From Chloroflexota bacterium (lineage in GTDB: Bacteria; Chloroflexota; Anaerolineae; Promineifilales; Promineifilaceae), in contig JAGOMA010000030.1 in NCBI GenBank assembly GCA_017993775.1, positions 25,842-64,820 on the forward strand: a DNA stretch of 38,979 nt, in the 5' to 3' direction. Both the position numbers and the translations under genes were made by a program. Below are positions 15,468 to 23,475 of this stretch, piece by piece (within the stretch, counting starts at the first letter, position 1; every line of letters begins with the position of its first letter). Under the pieces are notes generated by a model. It was given only the letters and a program-made list of their open reading frames with translations. It had not been told where the DNA came from and made no database searches.

Positions 15468-17708
15468 ATGAAGAATCATGCAAAGAAAACGGATACGGCC
15501 GTCTCCGTTCCCCCAGAAACCGAAGTCGCTGAACGAGTCGAAGCGCTCCTGAGGCAAATGAGCCTCGAGGAAAAGGTGGCCCAACTCGCCCAAATTGGCG
15601 GCGGGTCCTGGCTCGACGGCCCCAAACCTGAGGAAATCATTCGCAAGCACGGTGCGGGCTCCATGCTTTGGCTTAACGATACGAAACGGTTCAACGAAAT
15701 ACAAAAAGTCGCCGTAGAAGAAAGCCCATCCGGTATTCCCATCCTCTTTGCCCTGGATGTGATTCACGGCTACCGGACAATCTTCCCCGTGCCACTGGCG
15801 CTGGCGTCATCCTGGGACCCCACAGTGGCCGAACAGGCTCAGGCGGTAGCCGCCAAAGAAACCCGCGCCGCCGGAATACATTGGACCTTTGCCCCGATGC
15901 TGGACATTGCCCGCGATGCCCGCTGGGGGCGTATCGTGGAAGGCGCAGGGGAAGACCCGTACCTGGGCGCAGCCATGGCCGCCGCGCAGGTACGCGGGTT
16001 CCAGGGCGACGATCTCTCGGACCCGGAACGAGTGGCAGCCTGTGCCAAACACTTCGCCGGCTACAGTGCGGCTGACGGCGGACGTGATTATGACCCGGTT
16101 TATCTACCCGAAGTCGAACTGCGGAACGTATACTTTCCTCCTTTCCTGGCAGCGGTAAAAGCGGGCGTAAAAACATTCATGACCGCTTACATGGACCTAA
16201 ACAATATCCCGGCCAGTGGCAACCGCTGGTTGCTGCGTGATGTCTTACGCGGAGAATGGGGCTTTGAGGGCTTTTTGGTGAGCGATGCGTTTGCAGTCAG
16301 GAATCTGATTGTTCAGGGCTACGCCCGCGATGGACGTGACGCCGCTCTGCGATCCTTGAAAGCCGGCATGAACATGGACATGGCCTCTGCAATCTACCTG
16401 GAGAATCTGGCCGGATTGGTAGAAGATGGCTCGCTACCGCTAGCTGAGATTGACGAAATGGTGCGCCCCATCCTGGCGCTCAAGGTGCAAATGGGGCTGT
16501 TTGAACAACCCTACGTAGACGAAACCCTATTGGACAAAGTGGCTGCCCAGCCGGAACACCGCCAGGCGGCGCGACAAGCGGCGCAGCGCTCGATGGTCCT
16601 GTTACGCAACGAAGGCGGACTCCTGCCGCTGTCGAAAGACCAGAAAAACATTGCCGTCATCGGCCCGTTGGCGGACTCGATGGAGGCCACCGAAGGCTCA
16701 TGGATGGTTTTCGGCCACAAACCCGCCGCGGTCACGGTTTTGCAGGGTATCCGCGCCAAATTGTCAGGCGCAAACATCGCCTACGCACCGGGGCCAGAGA
16801 TCAACCGGGATATTCCCCACCCCTTCGGCGAATTCGATCTGACTGAGAAAAAGCCGATCCAGACTCCTGAAGACGCCGAAGCAGCCTACCAGACGGCCGT
16901 CAACACAGCCCAAGGCGCAGACCTCGTGATCATGGTGCTGGGCGAAAACGCAGATATGGCCGGAGAATTTGCCTCACGTGGCTCGCTCGACCTGCCCGGA
17001 CGGCAAGAGGAGTTACTCATGGCGGTCAGCAGGATGGGTAAGCCGATTGTGTTGGTGCTGCTGAACGGCCGTCCCCTCAGCATCAACTGGGCGGCAGAGC
17101 ATGTGCCAGCCATCCTCGAAGCCTGGGAGCCGGGCACGGAAGGCGGCCATGCCGTGGCAGACATTCTCTTTGGCGACGTGAATCCGGGCGGCAAACTGCC
17201 AGTCTGTTTCCCACGCAGCGGCAGCCACGCGCCGATGTACTACGCCCGCACGCTGACCCATTTGCCGGAAAGTAGCCCACGGTATTACTCGCGCTATTGG
17301 GACAGCCCCACCACCCCGCTTTACCCCTTTGGGTTTGGCCTGAGCTACACAACCTTCAAGATCACCAATCTCAAAGTCTCCCAGACCCAGGTAACAGTAG
17401 GCCAATCAGTTACCGTCACGGTAGACGTAACCAATACCGGCTCGGTTGCCGGTGACGAAGTCGTCCAGCTTTACATCCACCAAAAATGGGGAAGCAATTC
17501 GCGCCCAATGCGCGAATTAAAGGGGTTCGAGCGCGTCGCCCTCCAGCCCGGCAAGACAAAGCAGGTTGCGTTTCCCCTCGGCCCAGATGAGTTGAGCTAC
17601 TGGAGTACAAATGCCAACGGGTGGGTTCAAGAGCCAGCGGCTTTCGACATTTGGGTCGGCGCCGATTCGCTGGCAACGCTTCATACAGATTTAGAAGTCG
17701 TTGAATAA
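15468..17708 (+). CDS. Glycoside hydrolase family 3 beta-glucosidase (BglX-like)
   Basis: A 746-residue GH3 enzyme with the usual three parts: TIM-barrel (about 20-330), alpha/beta sandwich (about 380-590) and a C-terminal fibronectin-III-like domain (about 640-740). The barrel shows D-I-A-R-D-A-R-W-G-R-I-x-E-G-x-G-E-D-P-Y-L. The nucleophile is the Asp of G-F-L-V-S-D, followed here by Ala-Phe rather than the common Trp-Gly. K-H-F-A-G-Y carries the substrate-binding Lys-His. No signal peptide is present, so it is probably cytosolic and acts on imported oligosaccharides. Open frame extends to a TTG at 15411, but AAGGAG lies 7 nt before the ATG at 15468. A GATTGG palindrome pair follows the stop. 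No sugar transporter is adjacent. Confidence 0.95.
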   Translation: MKNHAKKTDTAVSVPPETEVAERVEALLRQMSLEEKVAQLAQIGGGSWLDGPKPEEIIRKHGAGSMLWLNDTKRFNEIQKVAVEESPSGIPILFALDVIHGYRTIFPVPLALASSWDPTVAEQAQAVAAKETRAAGIHWTFAPMLDIARDARWGRIVEGAGEDPYLGAAMAAAQVRGFQGDDLSDPERVAACAKHFAGYSAADGGRDYDPVYLPEVELRNVYFPPFLAAVKAGVKTFMTAYMDLNNIPASGNRWLLRDVLRGEWGFEGFLVSDAFAVRNLIVQGYARDGRDAALRSLKAGMNMDMASAIYLENLAGLVEDGSLPLAEIDEMVRPILALKVQMGLFEQPYVDETLLDKVAAQPEHRQAARQAAQRSMVLLRNEGGLLPLSKDQKNIAVIGPLADSMEATEGSWMVFGHKPAAVTVLQGIRAKLSGANIAYAPGPEINRDIPHPFGEFDLTEKKPIQTPEDAEAAYQTAVNTAQGADLVIMVLGENADMAGEFASRGSLDLPGRQEELLMAVSRMGKPIVLVLLNGRPLSINWAAEHVPAILEAWEPGTEGGHAVADILFGDVNPGGKLPVCFPRSGSHAPMYYARTLTHLPESSPRYYSRYWDSPTTPLYPFGFGLSYTTFKITNLKVSQTQVTVGQSVTVTVDVTNTGSVAGDEVVQLYIHQKWGSNSRPMRELKGFERVALQPGKTKQVAFPLGPDELSYWSTNANGWVQEPAAFDIWVGADSLATLHTDLEVVE

Positions 17709-17719
17709 ACTTGCGTAAA

Positions 17720-17755
17720 AAGATTGGTCCAATCTTGCAGATTGGACCAATCTGC
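17720..17755. repeat. Double GATTGGWCCAATC palindrome after the GH3 gene
   Basis: AAGATTGGTCCAATCTT (17720-17736) is followed directly by GCAGATTGGACCAATCTGC (17737-17755). Each is a palindrome, and the two can also pair with each other over 13 bp with a 5-nt loop. A CAAAC rather than a T-run follows, so it is only a weak terminator candidate. Confidence 0.85.
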
Positions 17756-17773
17756 AAACTCCAACGTTAATAA

Positions 17774-18025
17774 CGAGCCAATTCTGAGTTATTTGAAAAG
17801 TACGAGGGGCTGTGTCGTAAACTGGGGCATCCGCCGGGCGCAGTGGCGCCGGCCTGGTGGCTACACAATCCCATTGTCACCGCCCCCATCATCCGGCCGC
17901 ACACAATAGAACAACTGGAAAGCGCGGTTCGCGCCGCCAGCATCCAACTTGATGAGGAATCGCTGCAAAAACTGGATGAGATTTTCCCAGGGCCGGGTGG
18001 TGAAGCGCTCACTGCCTACGCCTGA
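17774..18025 (+). pseudogene. C-terminal remnant of an aldo/keto reductase
   Basis: The frame reads S-E-L-F-E-K-Y-E-G-L-C-R-K-L-G-H-P-P-G-A-V-A-P-A-W-W-L, then H-N-P-I-V-T-A-P-I-I-R-P-H-T, then L-D-E-I-F-P-G-P-G-G-E-A, ending Y-A and TGA. This is the last roughly 80 residues of an aldo/keto reductase, the region that holds the NADPH-binding A-W-L-L-H-x-P and P-I-I-x-P-x-T segments. The barrel with the catalytic Tyr/Lys/Asp is absent; an in-frame stop (17771-17773) and the GATTGG repeat lie where it should be. No start codon or ribosome site is visible. Family members usually have G-P at the position that is R-P here. Confidence 0.85.
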
Positions 18026-18498
18026 TAATTGTCCCTTTCAAACGTGAACGGGCTACCCCAACTGCCAAAAATCAAGAGCATCAAACATGATGGGAGCATC
18101 GATTGCTCCCATGAACCTCTAATTTACAACTCGCGCTAAGGCTTGTATAGTTGTGCCAAGAGGCTTCACGGGTGGCTCACCCACCAACACAAATCGAGAG
18201 GTTGCGCTAGAGCAAAAGCGAGCGGAAAAAGCCGTGTAAGACAATTGCTCTTGCTATTAGGTAGACATCATGAGTGGGCGCACCACCACAAATGATAATT
18301 CGCAAATTTCGCAGATGCCGCAAATTTCGAACCGTGTTTATCCGCGTTCATCCGTGTCCTGTTTTCACAAGAGACGACATGGGCGCAGGCTCAACACCAC
18401 GAATGAAAAACCTACCGCAATCTCTGCATTTCTGCGTTAACTTATTTTCGAAGGAGCCTTAAATTTTTTTGGGCTACCCGCTACCAGGAGAGAAAAAC
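18026..18498. other. Gene-free stretch with short repeats
   Basis: About 470 bp without a credible gene. It contains a perfect hairpin, ATGGGAGCA-TCGAT-TGCTCCCAT (18090-18112), with no U-tract. The word CGCAAATTTCG occurs at 18301 and 18319. A stretch resembling widespread intergenic repeat text (TTTATCCGCGTTCATCCGTG, 18338-18357) is also present. A 62-codon frame at 18274-18462 arises from these repeats. The stretch lies next to the reductase remnant, which fits a decayed locus. No promoter was recognised; AGGAGAG at 18486-18492 is the thiolase ribosome site. Confidence 0.7.
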
Positions 18499-19707
18499 AT
18501 GCCAGAAGCATATATTTTTGACGCTCTCAGAACCCCCAGAGGCAAAGGCAAAAGCAGCGGCAGCTTATATGAAGTCACCCCCATCGATCTGGTCGCCTCG
18601 CTGATGCGCGAAATGCAGCAGCGGCACGATCTGGACACCTCGCAAGTGGACGACGTTGTCTTGGGCTGCGTCACGCCCGTCGGCGACCAGGGCGCGGACA
18701 TTGCCCGTACGGCCTCCATCTACGCCGACTGGCACGTGGACGTGCCCGGAATGCAGATCAACCGATTCTGCGCTTCTGGCCTGGAAACGGTTAACATGGC
18801 CGCCATGAAAGTGCGCTCCGGTTGGGAAGAACTGGTCGTCGCCGGCGGGGTTGAATCAATGTCGCGCATCCCCATGGGGTCCGATGGCGGCGCATGGATC
18901 GCCGACCCCAAAGTTAACAGCAAAACCAACTTCATCCCCCAGGGCGTCAGCGCCGATCTCATCGCCACCATTGAGGGCTTTAGCCGGGAGGACATCGACC
19001 GTTTTGCCCTGCAATCGCAGCAGCGCGCTGCCCACGCCACCACCAATGGCTACTTCCAAAAATCGCTTGTGCCGGTGAAAGACCTCAACGGCCTGCCAAT
19101 CTTGACGCAAGACGAACTCATCCGCCCCGAAACTACCCTCAGCGGCCTGGGTAAGCTCAATCCTGCCTTTCAGATGATGGGCGAGATGGGCTTCGATGCC
19201 GTAGCCATGCAGCGCTACCCGGAAGTGGAGCGCATTCAGCATGTGCATACGGCCGGTAATTCTTCCGGCATTGTGGATGGGGCGGCGCTGGTCTTGGTCG
19301 GTTCCAAAGCGAAGGGCGACGCGCTGGGCCTGCGTCCGCGCGCCAAAATTCGCGCCGCTGCTCTGGTCGGCACGGAACCAACCATCATGCTGGTAGGGCC
19401 AGGTCCGGCTGCGCAAAAAGCGCTCAGACAGGCGGGTATGACTGTGCGGGACATCGATTTATTTGAGGTCAACGAGGCGTTTGCGGCTGTGGTGCTGCGT
19501 TTCATGCGCGACATGGGTCTTGAGGGCAGTGAAAACATCAATGTGAACGGCGGCGCAATTGCCATGGGCCATCCGCTGGGCGCAACCGGCGCCATGCTGT
19601 TGGGCACGGTGCTGGACGAGTTGGAACGGTTGGACCTGACCACGGCGTTGATTACATTGTGCGTCGGCGGCGGGATGGGCATCGCCACGGTTTTAGAAAG
19701 GATTTGA
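18499..19707 (+). CDS. Thiolase (acetyl-CoA C-acyltransferase)
   Basis: A 402-residue thiolase of normal length. The acyl-accepting Cys91 is in N-R-F-C-A-S-G-L-E. The second half has E-V-N-E-A-F-A-A, the His in [17 protein letters not shown], and the base Cys in T-L-C-V-G-G-G-M-G. All catalytic residues are present. It condenses or cleaves 3-ketoacyl-CoA in beta-oxidation or acetoacetyl-CoA formation; the sequence does not decide which. AGGAGAG precedes the ATG at 18499 by 6 nt; a longer frame from 18469 lacks such a site. It stands alone, without the usual hydroxyacyl-CoA dehydrogenase partner. It contains no ACGGCCGT octamer at all, unlike most neighbours. Confidence 0.95.
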   Translation: MPEAYIFDALRTPRGKGKSSGSLYEVTPIDLVASLMREMQQRHDLDTSQVDDVVLGCVTPVGDQGADIARTASIYADWHVDVPGMQINRFCASGLETVNMAAMKVRSGWEELVVAGGVESMSRIPMGSDGGAWIADPKVNSKTNFIPQGVSADLIATIEGFSREDIDRFALQSQQRAAHATTNGYFQKSLVPVKDLNGLPILTQDELIRPETTLSGLGKLNPAFQMMGEMGFDAVAMQRYPEVERIQHVHTAGNSSGIVDGAALVLVGSKAKGDALGLRPRAKIRAAALVGTEPTIMLVGPGPAAQKALRQAGMTVRDIDLFEVNEAFAAVVLRFMRDMGLEGSENINVNGGAIAMGHPLGATGAMLLGTVLDELERLDLTTALITLCVGGGMGIATVLERI

Positions 19708-19797
19708 TTTTGGAATCCTATGGCCGATCTCACGCCCCGTTACCGCGGAAATTACATCCTGCGCGGCCTGAAAGCGCTGCCGGTGAGGGGAGGAGTG

Positions 19798-19841
19798 GGC
19801 CATAAGTTGGGGCCATAAGTTGGGGGCCGTAAGTTGGGGGG
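19798..19841 (+). repeat. G-run ladder (GGG, GGGG, GGGGG, GGGGGG) with 9-nt loops
   Basis: Four G-runs of increasing length (3 at 19797-19799, 4, 5 and 6 at 19836-19841) are separated by three nearly identical 9-nt spacers (CCATAAGTT, CCATAAGTT, CCGTAAGTT). It is a tandem repeat in which each unit has gained one G, and four runs could form a G-quadruplex with 9-nt loops. It lies about 90 bp downstream of the thiolase stop. Confidence 0.85.
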
Positions 19842-19942
19842 TCTTAGCGGTTTAGGGAATACGGAGTACGACTTTTTGGGGTGTGGGAATCTAAAACAGA
19901 GGGGGTATACGGCCGTTAAAGGAACGAGAATCGAATCATTTA

Positions 19943-19973
19943 CATGCCGAAGATTGGACCAATCTTCGGCATG
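19943..19973. terminator. 31-bp perfect palindrome between convergent genes
   Basis: CATGCCGAAGATTGG and CCAATCTTCGGCATG flank a single A, followed by TTATTTAATTTT on the plus strand. It ends the thiolase side and probably also the opposing DUF1295 gene. The core is the GATTGGACCAATC repeat word, and the flank CATGTTATTTA also flanks the copy at 26576-26590. Confidence 0.8.
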
Positions 19974-20005
19974 TTATTTAATTTTCAATCCTAACCAGCC
20001 AAGTT

Positions 20006-20854
20006 TCATTCCAGGTAGACACGCACATTTTTAAGGCTGTAAATCGGCACGAAGGGAAAAAGCACCGGCACAGACTGCGCATATTTCTGATAAGCAAGCT
20101 GCTCGCCATAACGGCCGTCTTGCTGCTTTTCCAACCGCTTCGTCGAACCCATCATGATCAGCACAATACACACCAAACCAATCAGAGCGACCACCCAATG
20201 GACAAACATGGCGTAAAAAGCCAGCCCCATAAGCCAGTTGCCGACCCAAAACGTAATTTCGCCCAAATAATTTGGGCAGCGCACCCAGCGGTACAGCCCC
20301 ACAGAACAAAAATCGTGCGGGTGCTGCGCCTTAAAGGCCGATTTTTGCCGGTCGGCCAGCGCCTCTAGCAGCAGACCGCCGGCCATCACCAGCAGCCCCA
20401 CCACCTGCACCGCCATCGTCACGGCGGGCGAAAAACTTGAGGGGTTGGTCAGGCTAAACAGGCTGGGCGAGATCATCGACACGTAGAGGAGCGAAACGCC
20501 TACCCAGACCACCAGCTTCAACAAACCTTTCACATGTTCGCCGCGTCTGGCAATGCTGCCCATTTCCTGGCGGTAAGAGGGCTGGAACTCGCGCCGCACC
20601 AGATAAATGCCCAGCCGCAGCCCCCAGGTGATCAGGAGCAGGCTGTGCAAAACGGCCGTTACCGTCAGATTCTGTCGCTGTGCAATCAACAGAGTCGCCG
20701 CCATCGCCGTAATGGAGAAGGCGTAGCCAATACTGACAAAATAGACGACCCGAATAAATCCCAACGCCGAGATTAGCAGCGCCAATCCCAACAAGAATAC
20801 GGTGATGGCCGGGAAAACGGCCGTTTGTGTGGCTGGTAGGTTTTGTAACATCAT
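20006..20854 (-). CDS. DUF1295-type membrane protein (5-alpha-reductase/ICMT-like)
   Basis: A 282-residue protein with about six or seven TM segments. The C-terminal half carries G-L-Y-R-W-V-R-C-P-N-Y-L-G-E-I-T-F-W, the conserved motif of the DUF1295 / steroid 5-alpha-reductase / isoprenylcysteine methyltransferase superfamily. A second conserved segment has R-L-E-K-Q-Q and Y-Q-K-Y-A-Q-S-V-P-V-L-F-P. Members either methylate or reduce lipid-like substrates at the membrane; the exact activity is unknown. It is the last gene of a four-gene operon, 11 nt after the polyferredoxin, which suggests it uses electrons or modifies a membrane component for that system. Two adjacent ATGs (20854, 20851) could start it. 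Confidence 0.85.
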   Translation of the reverse strand: MMLQNLPATQTAVFPAITVFLLGLALLISALGFIRVVYFVSIGYAFSITAMAATLLIAQRQNLTVTAVLHSLLLITWGLRLGIYLVRREFQPSYRQEMGSIARRGEHVKGLLKLVVWVGVSLLYVSMISPSLFSLTNPSSFSPAVTMAVQVVGLLVMAGGLLLEALADRQKSAFKAQHPHDFCSVGLYRWVRCPNYLGEITFWVGNWLMGLAFYAMFVHWVVALIGLVCIVLIMMGSTKRLEKQQDGRYGEQLAYQKYAQSVPVLFPFVPIYSLKNVRVYLE

Positions 20855-20865
20855 AACGGCTAAGT

Positions 20866-22257
20866 TTACCCCGAAAAGCCCGTACCGCGCATTTCCATCG
20901 GCAAGTAAAAAATAAACATCGCCGCCGCCGCCAATCCCAACAGCAAAACCAGCCAGGGGATCTGCGCCGCCAGTCCATCCGCGCGCGGCTCGGCCTGACG
21001 GGCGCGCAGGCCAACAGCATAAAAACTGGCCGCAAACCCAGCCATCACCACCACCATCTCAAACGGATCCAACCACGCCGCCGGTAAAACCGGCCCCAGC
21101 GTCCAATCCGGCGCGCCCAGAAACGCCACGCCGTGGTCGAGCATGAAATTTTGTAACACCGGCACGATGGCCAGGGCGCTGCTGAGAAAATGGAACCCGG
21201 CATAATGGGCAAACCAGATGGCAAACGAAAGCGGCAGCACGCCCGGAGCATAACGCGCCAGCGCCACGCGCAGCGGTTCCCGGCGCTGCGCCAATCGGCG
21301 GCTTAACCAGGCCGCGCTCAAGCCCAAAACTACCGGCAGCAGCAAATTCACCACCGCAAAAATCAAAAACAAGACCAGCCCTTCGCTGCTGGTGCCCAGC
21401 CAGCCGCCCAGCGCGGCTTCCAGCGCATACACCGGCGGTACCATGCCAAAGGCGTTGCCCAGTCCGGCAAAAGCGAACACCAAAATGAGCAGGTGCAAAT
21501 CCCACCGTCGCGGCCACGCTTTGGGCGTAACGGCTTCATAAAGTGGATTGCGGATAGTCAGTGCCACGTTTTCATACGGACAGGCACGGGCGCAATCTAA
21601 ACAAAATACGCAGTCCAGGTTGCTGTGGATTTGCGGCGCAAATAACTCCGTGCCGCAGCCCAAAACATCCCCGTTGCCATTAATGCACTCTTTGCCGGGG
21701 CATGTGCGGCAGGTTTCCGGGCTGAGAACGGTAATTTGGGTAGGCGAAATGGTTGAATTGACAAAATTAAACGTACCCAGGGGGCACACATATTTGCAGA
21801 ATGGCGATTCGGCAAACAGCGCTTCCAGCACAAAGGCGGCCACGAAATAGGCCAAAATTACCCACACGGTCAGCAGTGGGCTGGCCCATAAATCGAGCCA
21901 TTCGTACAAAAACAGGTAAAGGAAAAGGATGGCGATGGCCAACCATTTGTTGCGCAGGGCGCGGGGCCAGCGACGGCCGTTTCCACTTATCGTCCGGGCC
22001 AGGGTACGCGGCAGAGTAAACGGGCAGCTCATGCAAAACAAATTGCCGGCCACCAGCAGCCCCAGCATCACCAGCCCGCGATAATGGACCCAGGTCGCAA
22101 CGGTGGCCAGGTTGGTAGGGGCTAACGGCCGTCCGGTAAACCCATCGTAGAGCAGCACGGCCGTTACCGCCAGCAAGAAAAGCTGTAGGGTCAAACGCCC
22201 CCAGCGCCAGCGCAAAAAGCGGCCCACAAGCGGCCAGGCTAAAACGTTTCGTCCCAT
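20866..22257 (-). CDS. Membrane polyferredoxin (NapH/NosR/CcoG-like 4Fe-4S protein)
   Basis: A 463-residue membrane protein. Early TMs are followed by C75-M-S-C78-P. Further TMs precede C154-K-Y-V-C158-P-L-G-T-F, the motif typical of NapH, NosR and CcoG/FixG. A cytosolic ferredoxin-like stretch follows with C183, C186, C191, C201 and C216-x2-C219-x2-C222-x3-C226-P, enough for two 4Fe-4S clusters. Four to six C-terminal TMs (about 245-460) replace the Ig-like domain of CcoG. It probably passes electrons across or into the membrane; CcoG is known to reduce cupric ion. It sits 12 nt after a FixH/YtkA-like lipoprotein gene, recalling the fixGH pair, and in the same operon as a NosL-domain regulator. 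Confidence 0.88.
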   Translation of the reverse strand: MGRNVLAWPLVGRFLRWRWGRLTLQLFLLAVTAVLLYDGFTGRPLAPTNLATVATWVHYRGLVMLGLLVAGNLFCMSCPFTLPRTLARTISGNGRRWPRALRNKWLAIAILFLYLFLYEWLDLWASPLLTVWVILAYFVAAFVLEALFAESPFCKYVCPLGTFNFVNSTISPTQITVLSPETCRTCPGKECINGNGDVLGCGTELFAPQIHSNLDCVFCLDCARACPYENVALTIRNPLYEAVTPKAWPRRWDLHLLILVFAFAGLGNAFGMVPPVYALEAALGGWLGTSSEGLVLFLIFAVVNLLLPVVLGLSAAWLSRRLAQRREPLRVALARYAPGVLPLSFAIWFAHYAGFHFLSSALAIVPVLQNFMLDHGVAFLGAPDWTLGPVLPAAWLDPFEMVVVMAGFAASFYAVGLRARQAEPRADGLAAQIPWLVLLLGLAAAAMFIFYLPMEMRGTGFSG

Positions 22258-22269
22258 GCAGCCTTTGTC

Positions 22270-22683
22270 CTAAGGAGTTGGAATAGAAAAATCGAAGGTT
22301 TCTGTGCCGGTACGGCCGTCGGCCAACGTGAACTCGACCGTCAGCACCCAATCTCCGGCCATCGTCCACTCGAACGGGGCGGTGTATACCCCGGCGTCGC
22401 CGGGCAGCGCCGTGCGCAGCACCGGGACCATGCCAGCGTGGCTCATGTCGCCGCGCGCCTGTACCGCTGCGCCGCTAACCGGACGGCCGTCGGCGGCGGT
22501 CAGGGTGATGCGCAGTTCGGTTTCACCCACGGCCGTGGCCGCCGGTTGGGCCGTCACCACCACGCCCGTGTCGTTGGTGGGCTGATTTTGCCGTCCGCCG
22601 CACGACGCTGCCAGCAGCACAACCATCACGCCGATGAGAACGGCTGTCAGTCGTCTTTTTCTCTGCCCGTCCCATTTAGCCAT
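22270..22683 (-). CDS. FixH/YtkA-like lipoprotein
   Basis: A 137-residue lipoprotein: basic N-terminus, hydrophobic segment, and lipobox A-A-S-C28. A linker follows with one octamer-encoded Thr-Ala-Val, then a beta-sandwich domain of YtkA/FixH type (about 53-137). The segment G-D-M80-S-H82-A-G-M85-V-P has Met and His residues placed like a copper site and is characteristic of this family. FixH and YtkA relatives act in haem-copper oxidase biogenesis. GAGAGG lies shortly before the ATG at 22683, which overlaps the end of the upstream regulator by 8 nt, so translation is coupled. It should sit outside the membrane, next to the polyferredoxin encoded downstream. Confidence 0.82.
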   Translation of the reverse strand: MAKWDGQRKRRLTAVLIGVMVVLLAASCGGRQNQPTNDTGVVVTAQPAATAVGETELRITLTAADGRPVSGAAVQARGDMSHAGMVPVLRTALPGDAGVYTAPFEWTMAGDWVLTVEFTLADGRTGTETFDFSIPTP

Positions 22684-23281
22684 GGCTCGCCTCTCCATGC
22701 ATCATGTGGCTGCCCAAACGCATAGCCGCCTGCACGGCCGTTACTGCGCCCGCCAAATCCAGCACCTGCCCGCCAAATCCGGCGCAAAAACGCTCCGCTT
22801 CTTCCTGGCGCATGAAGGCCAGGGTAGTCGGGGTGCAGCACACGGCCAGCGCCGGATCAAAAACGTAGACGGCCGTCTGGGCGCTGACTTTACGGCCGTG
22901 CAAAAAATCGGTCACCAAGGCCAATTCCACCTGCTCGCCCAATCGGGCCACGCCCAGCAAGCCGCAGTGGGCACAGCAGGCGCGCCGCTGTGTGCCATCG
23001 TGCAAATGCAGCACCATTTGGGTGCGAGGATTGATGGGGCTGTGGCAGGCATAACAGGCGTCGCCGTCGTCGGTGTCCACCAACGGGGCGGCGGCGGGTG
23101 AATCCATCAGCACCGCCCCACCGCGCACCTTGCGCAGTTGGCCGGCCGCCGCCAACCGATCCAGGTCGCGGTGAATGGTCATATCGGACACGTCGAACAA
23201 TCCGCCTAATTCTTGAATGGATATCGTGCCCCGTCCTTGCAGCAAGTCCAGGATTTTTTGTTGTCGTTCTGTCGGCAGCAT
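22676..23281 (-). CDS. DeoR-type HTH fused to NosL-like Cys-rich domain
   Basis: A 201-residue protein with two parts. Residues 1-58 are a DeoR winged helix (M-L-P-T-E-R-Q-Q-K-I-L-D-L-L, V-S-D-M-T-I-H-R-D-L-D-R-L, R-G-G-A-V). Instead of the usual sugar-phosphate isomerase-like domain, residues 72-185 resemble NosL, the copper chaperone of nitrous oxide reductase: C76-Y-A-C79-H80, then C103-x2-C106, then V-T-D-F-L-H-G-R-K-V-S-A-Q-T-A-V-Y-V and E-E-A-E-R-F-C-A-G-F-G-G-Q-V-L. The tail has H192-M-M-H195. This looks like a cytosolic metal- or thiol-sensing regulator, with no signal peptide. It heads the operon it probably controls. I do not know of a characterised protein of this architecture. Confidence 0.82.
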   Translation of the reverse strand: MLPTERQQKILDLLQGRGTISIQELGGLFDVSDMTIHRDLDRLAAAGQLRKVRGGAVLMDSPAAAPLVDTDDGDACYACHSPINPRTQMVLHLHDGTQRRACCAHCGLLGVARLGEQVELALVTDFLHGRKVSAQTAVYVFDPALAVCCTPTTLAFMRQEEAERFCAGFGGQVLDLAGAVTAVQAAMRLGSHMMHGEASHG

Positions 23282-23393
23282 AGTTTACTCTCGATTTCGT
23301 CTGTCGTAGGAGACAATTCGTAAGCTGTTATCTTCACAAATTGTAACAGATAGCCACACAATCTGCGAACAGACCGGCGCGGCGGATTGGTTA

Positions 23394-23422
23394 TTGGGCG
23401 AACGGCCGTTTTCCACTATACT
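23394..23422 (+). promoter_or_regulatory. Promoter of rarD with octamer in the spacer
   Basis: TTGGGC (23394-23399) and TATACT (23417-23422) are 17 bp apart. The octamer ACGGCCGT lies within the spacer at 23402-23409, and a second copy follows at about 23453. The region is shared with the divergent DeoR-NosL operon. Confidence 0.6.
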
Positions 23423-23475
23423 CGCCCACTTATCTTAATCCCGGCGGTCAAACGGCCGTATCCAAGGTACAGGCG

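Noticed and set aside
18274..18462. 62-codon open frame in the gene-free stretch
   Set aside because: It is composed of short direct repeats and common intergenic repeat text, with no ribosome site and no protein-like pattern.
19720..19818. Short frame after the thiolase beginning [10 protein letters not shown]
   Set aside because: It has only 32 codons, no ribosome site, and runs into the G-rich repeat. It might be a gene remnant, but I could not match it to a family.
22676..23281. A nitrous oxide reductase (nos) cluster
   Set aside because: NosL-like and NosR-like parts are present, but there is no nosZ, nosD, nosF or nosY, so denitrification is not supported by this window.
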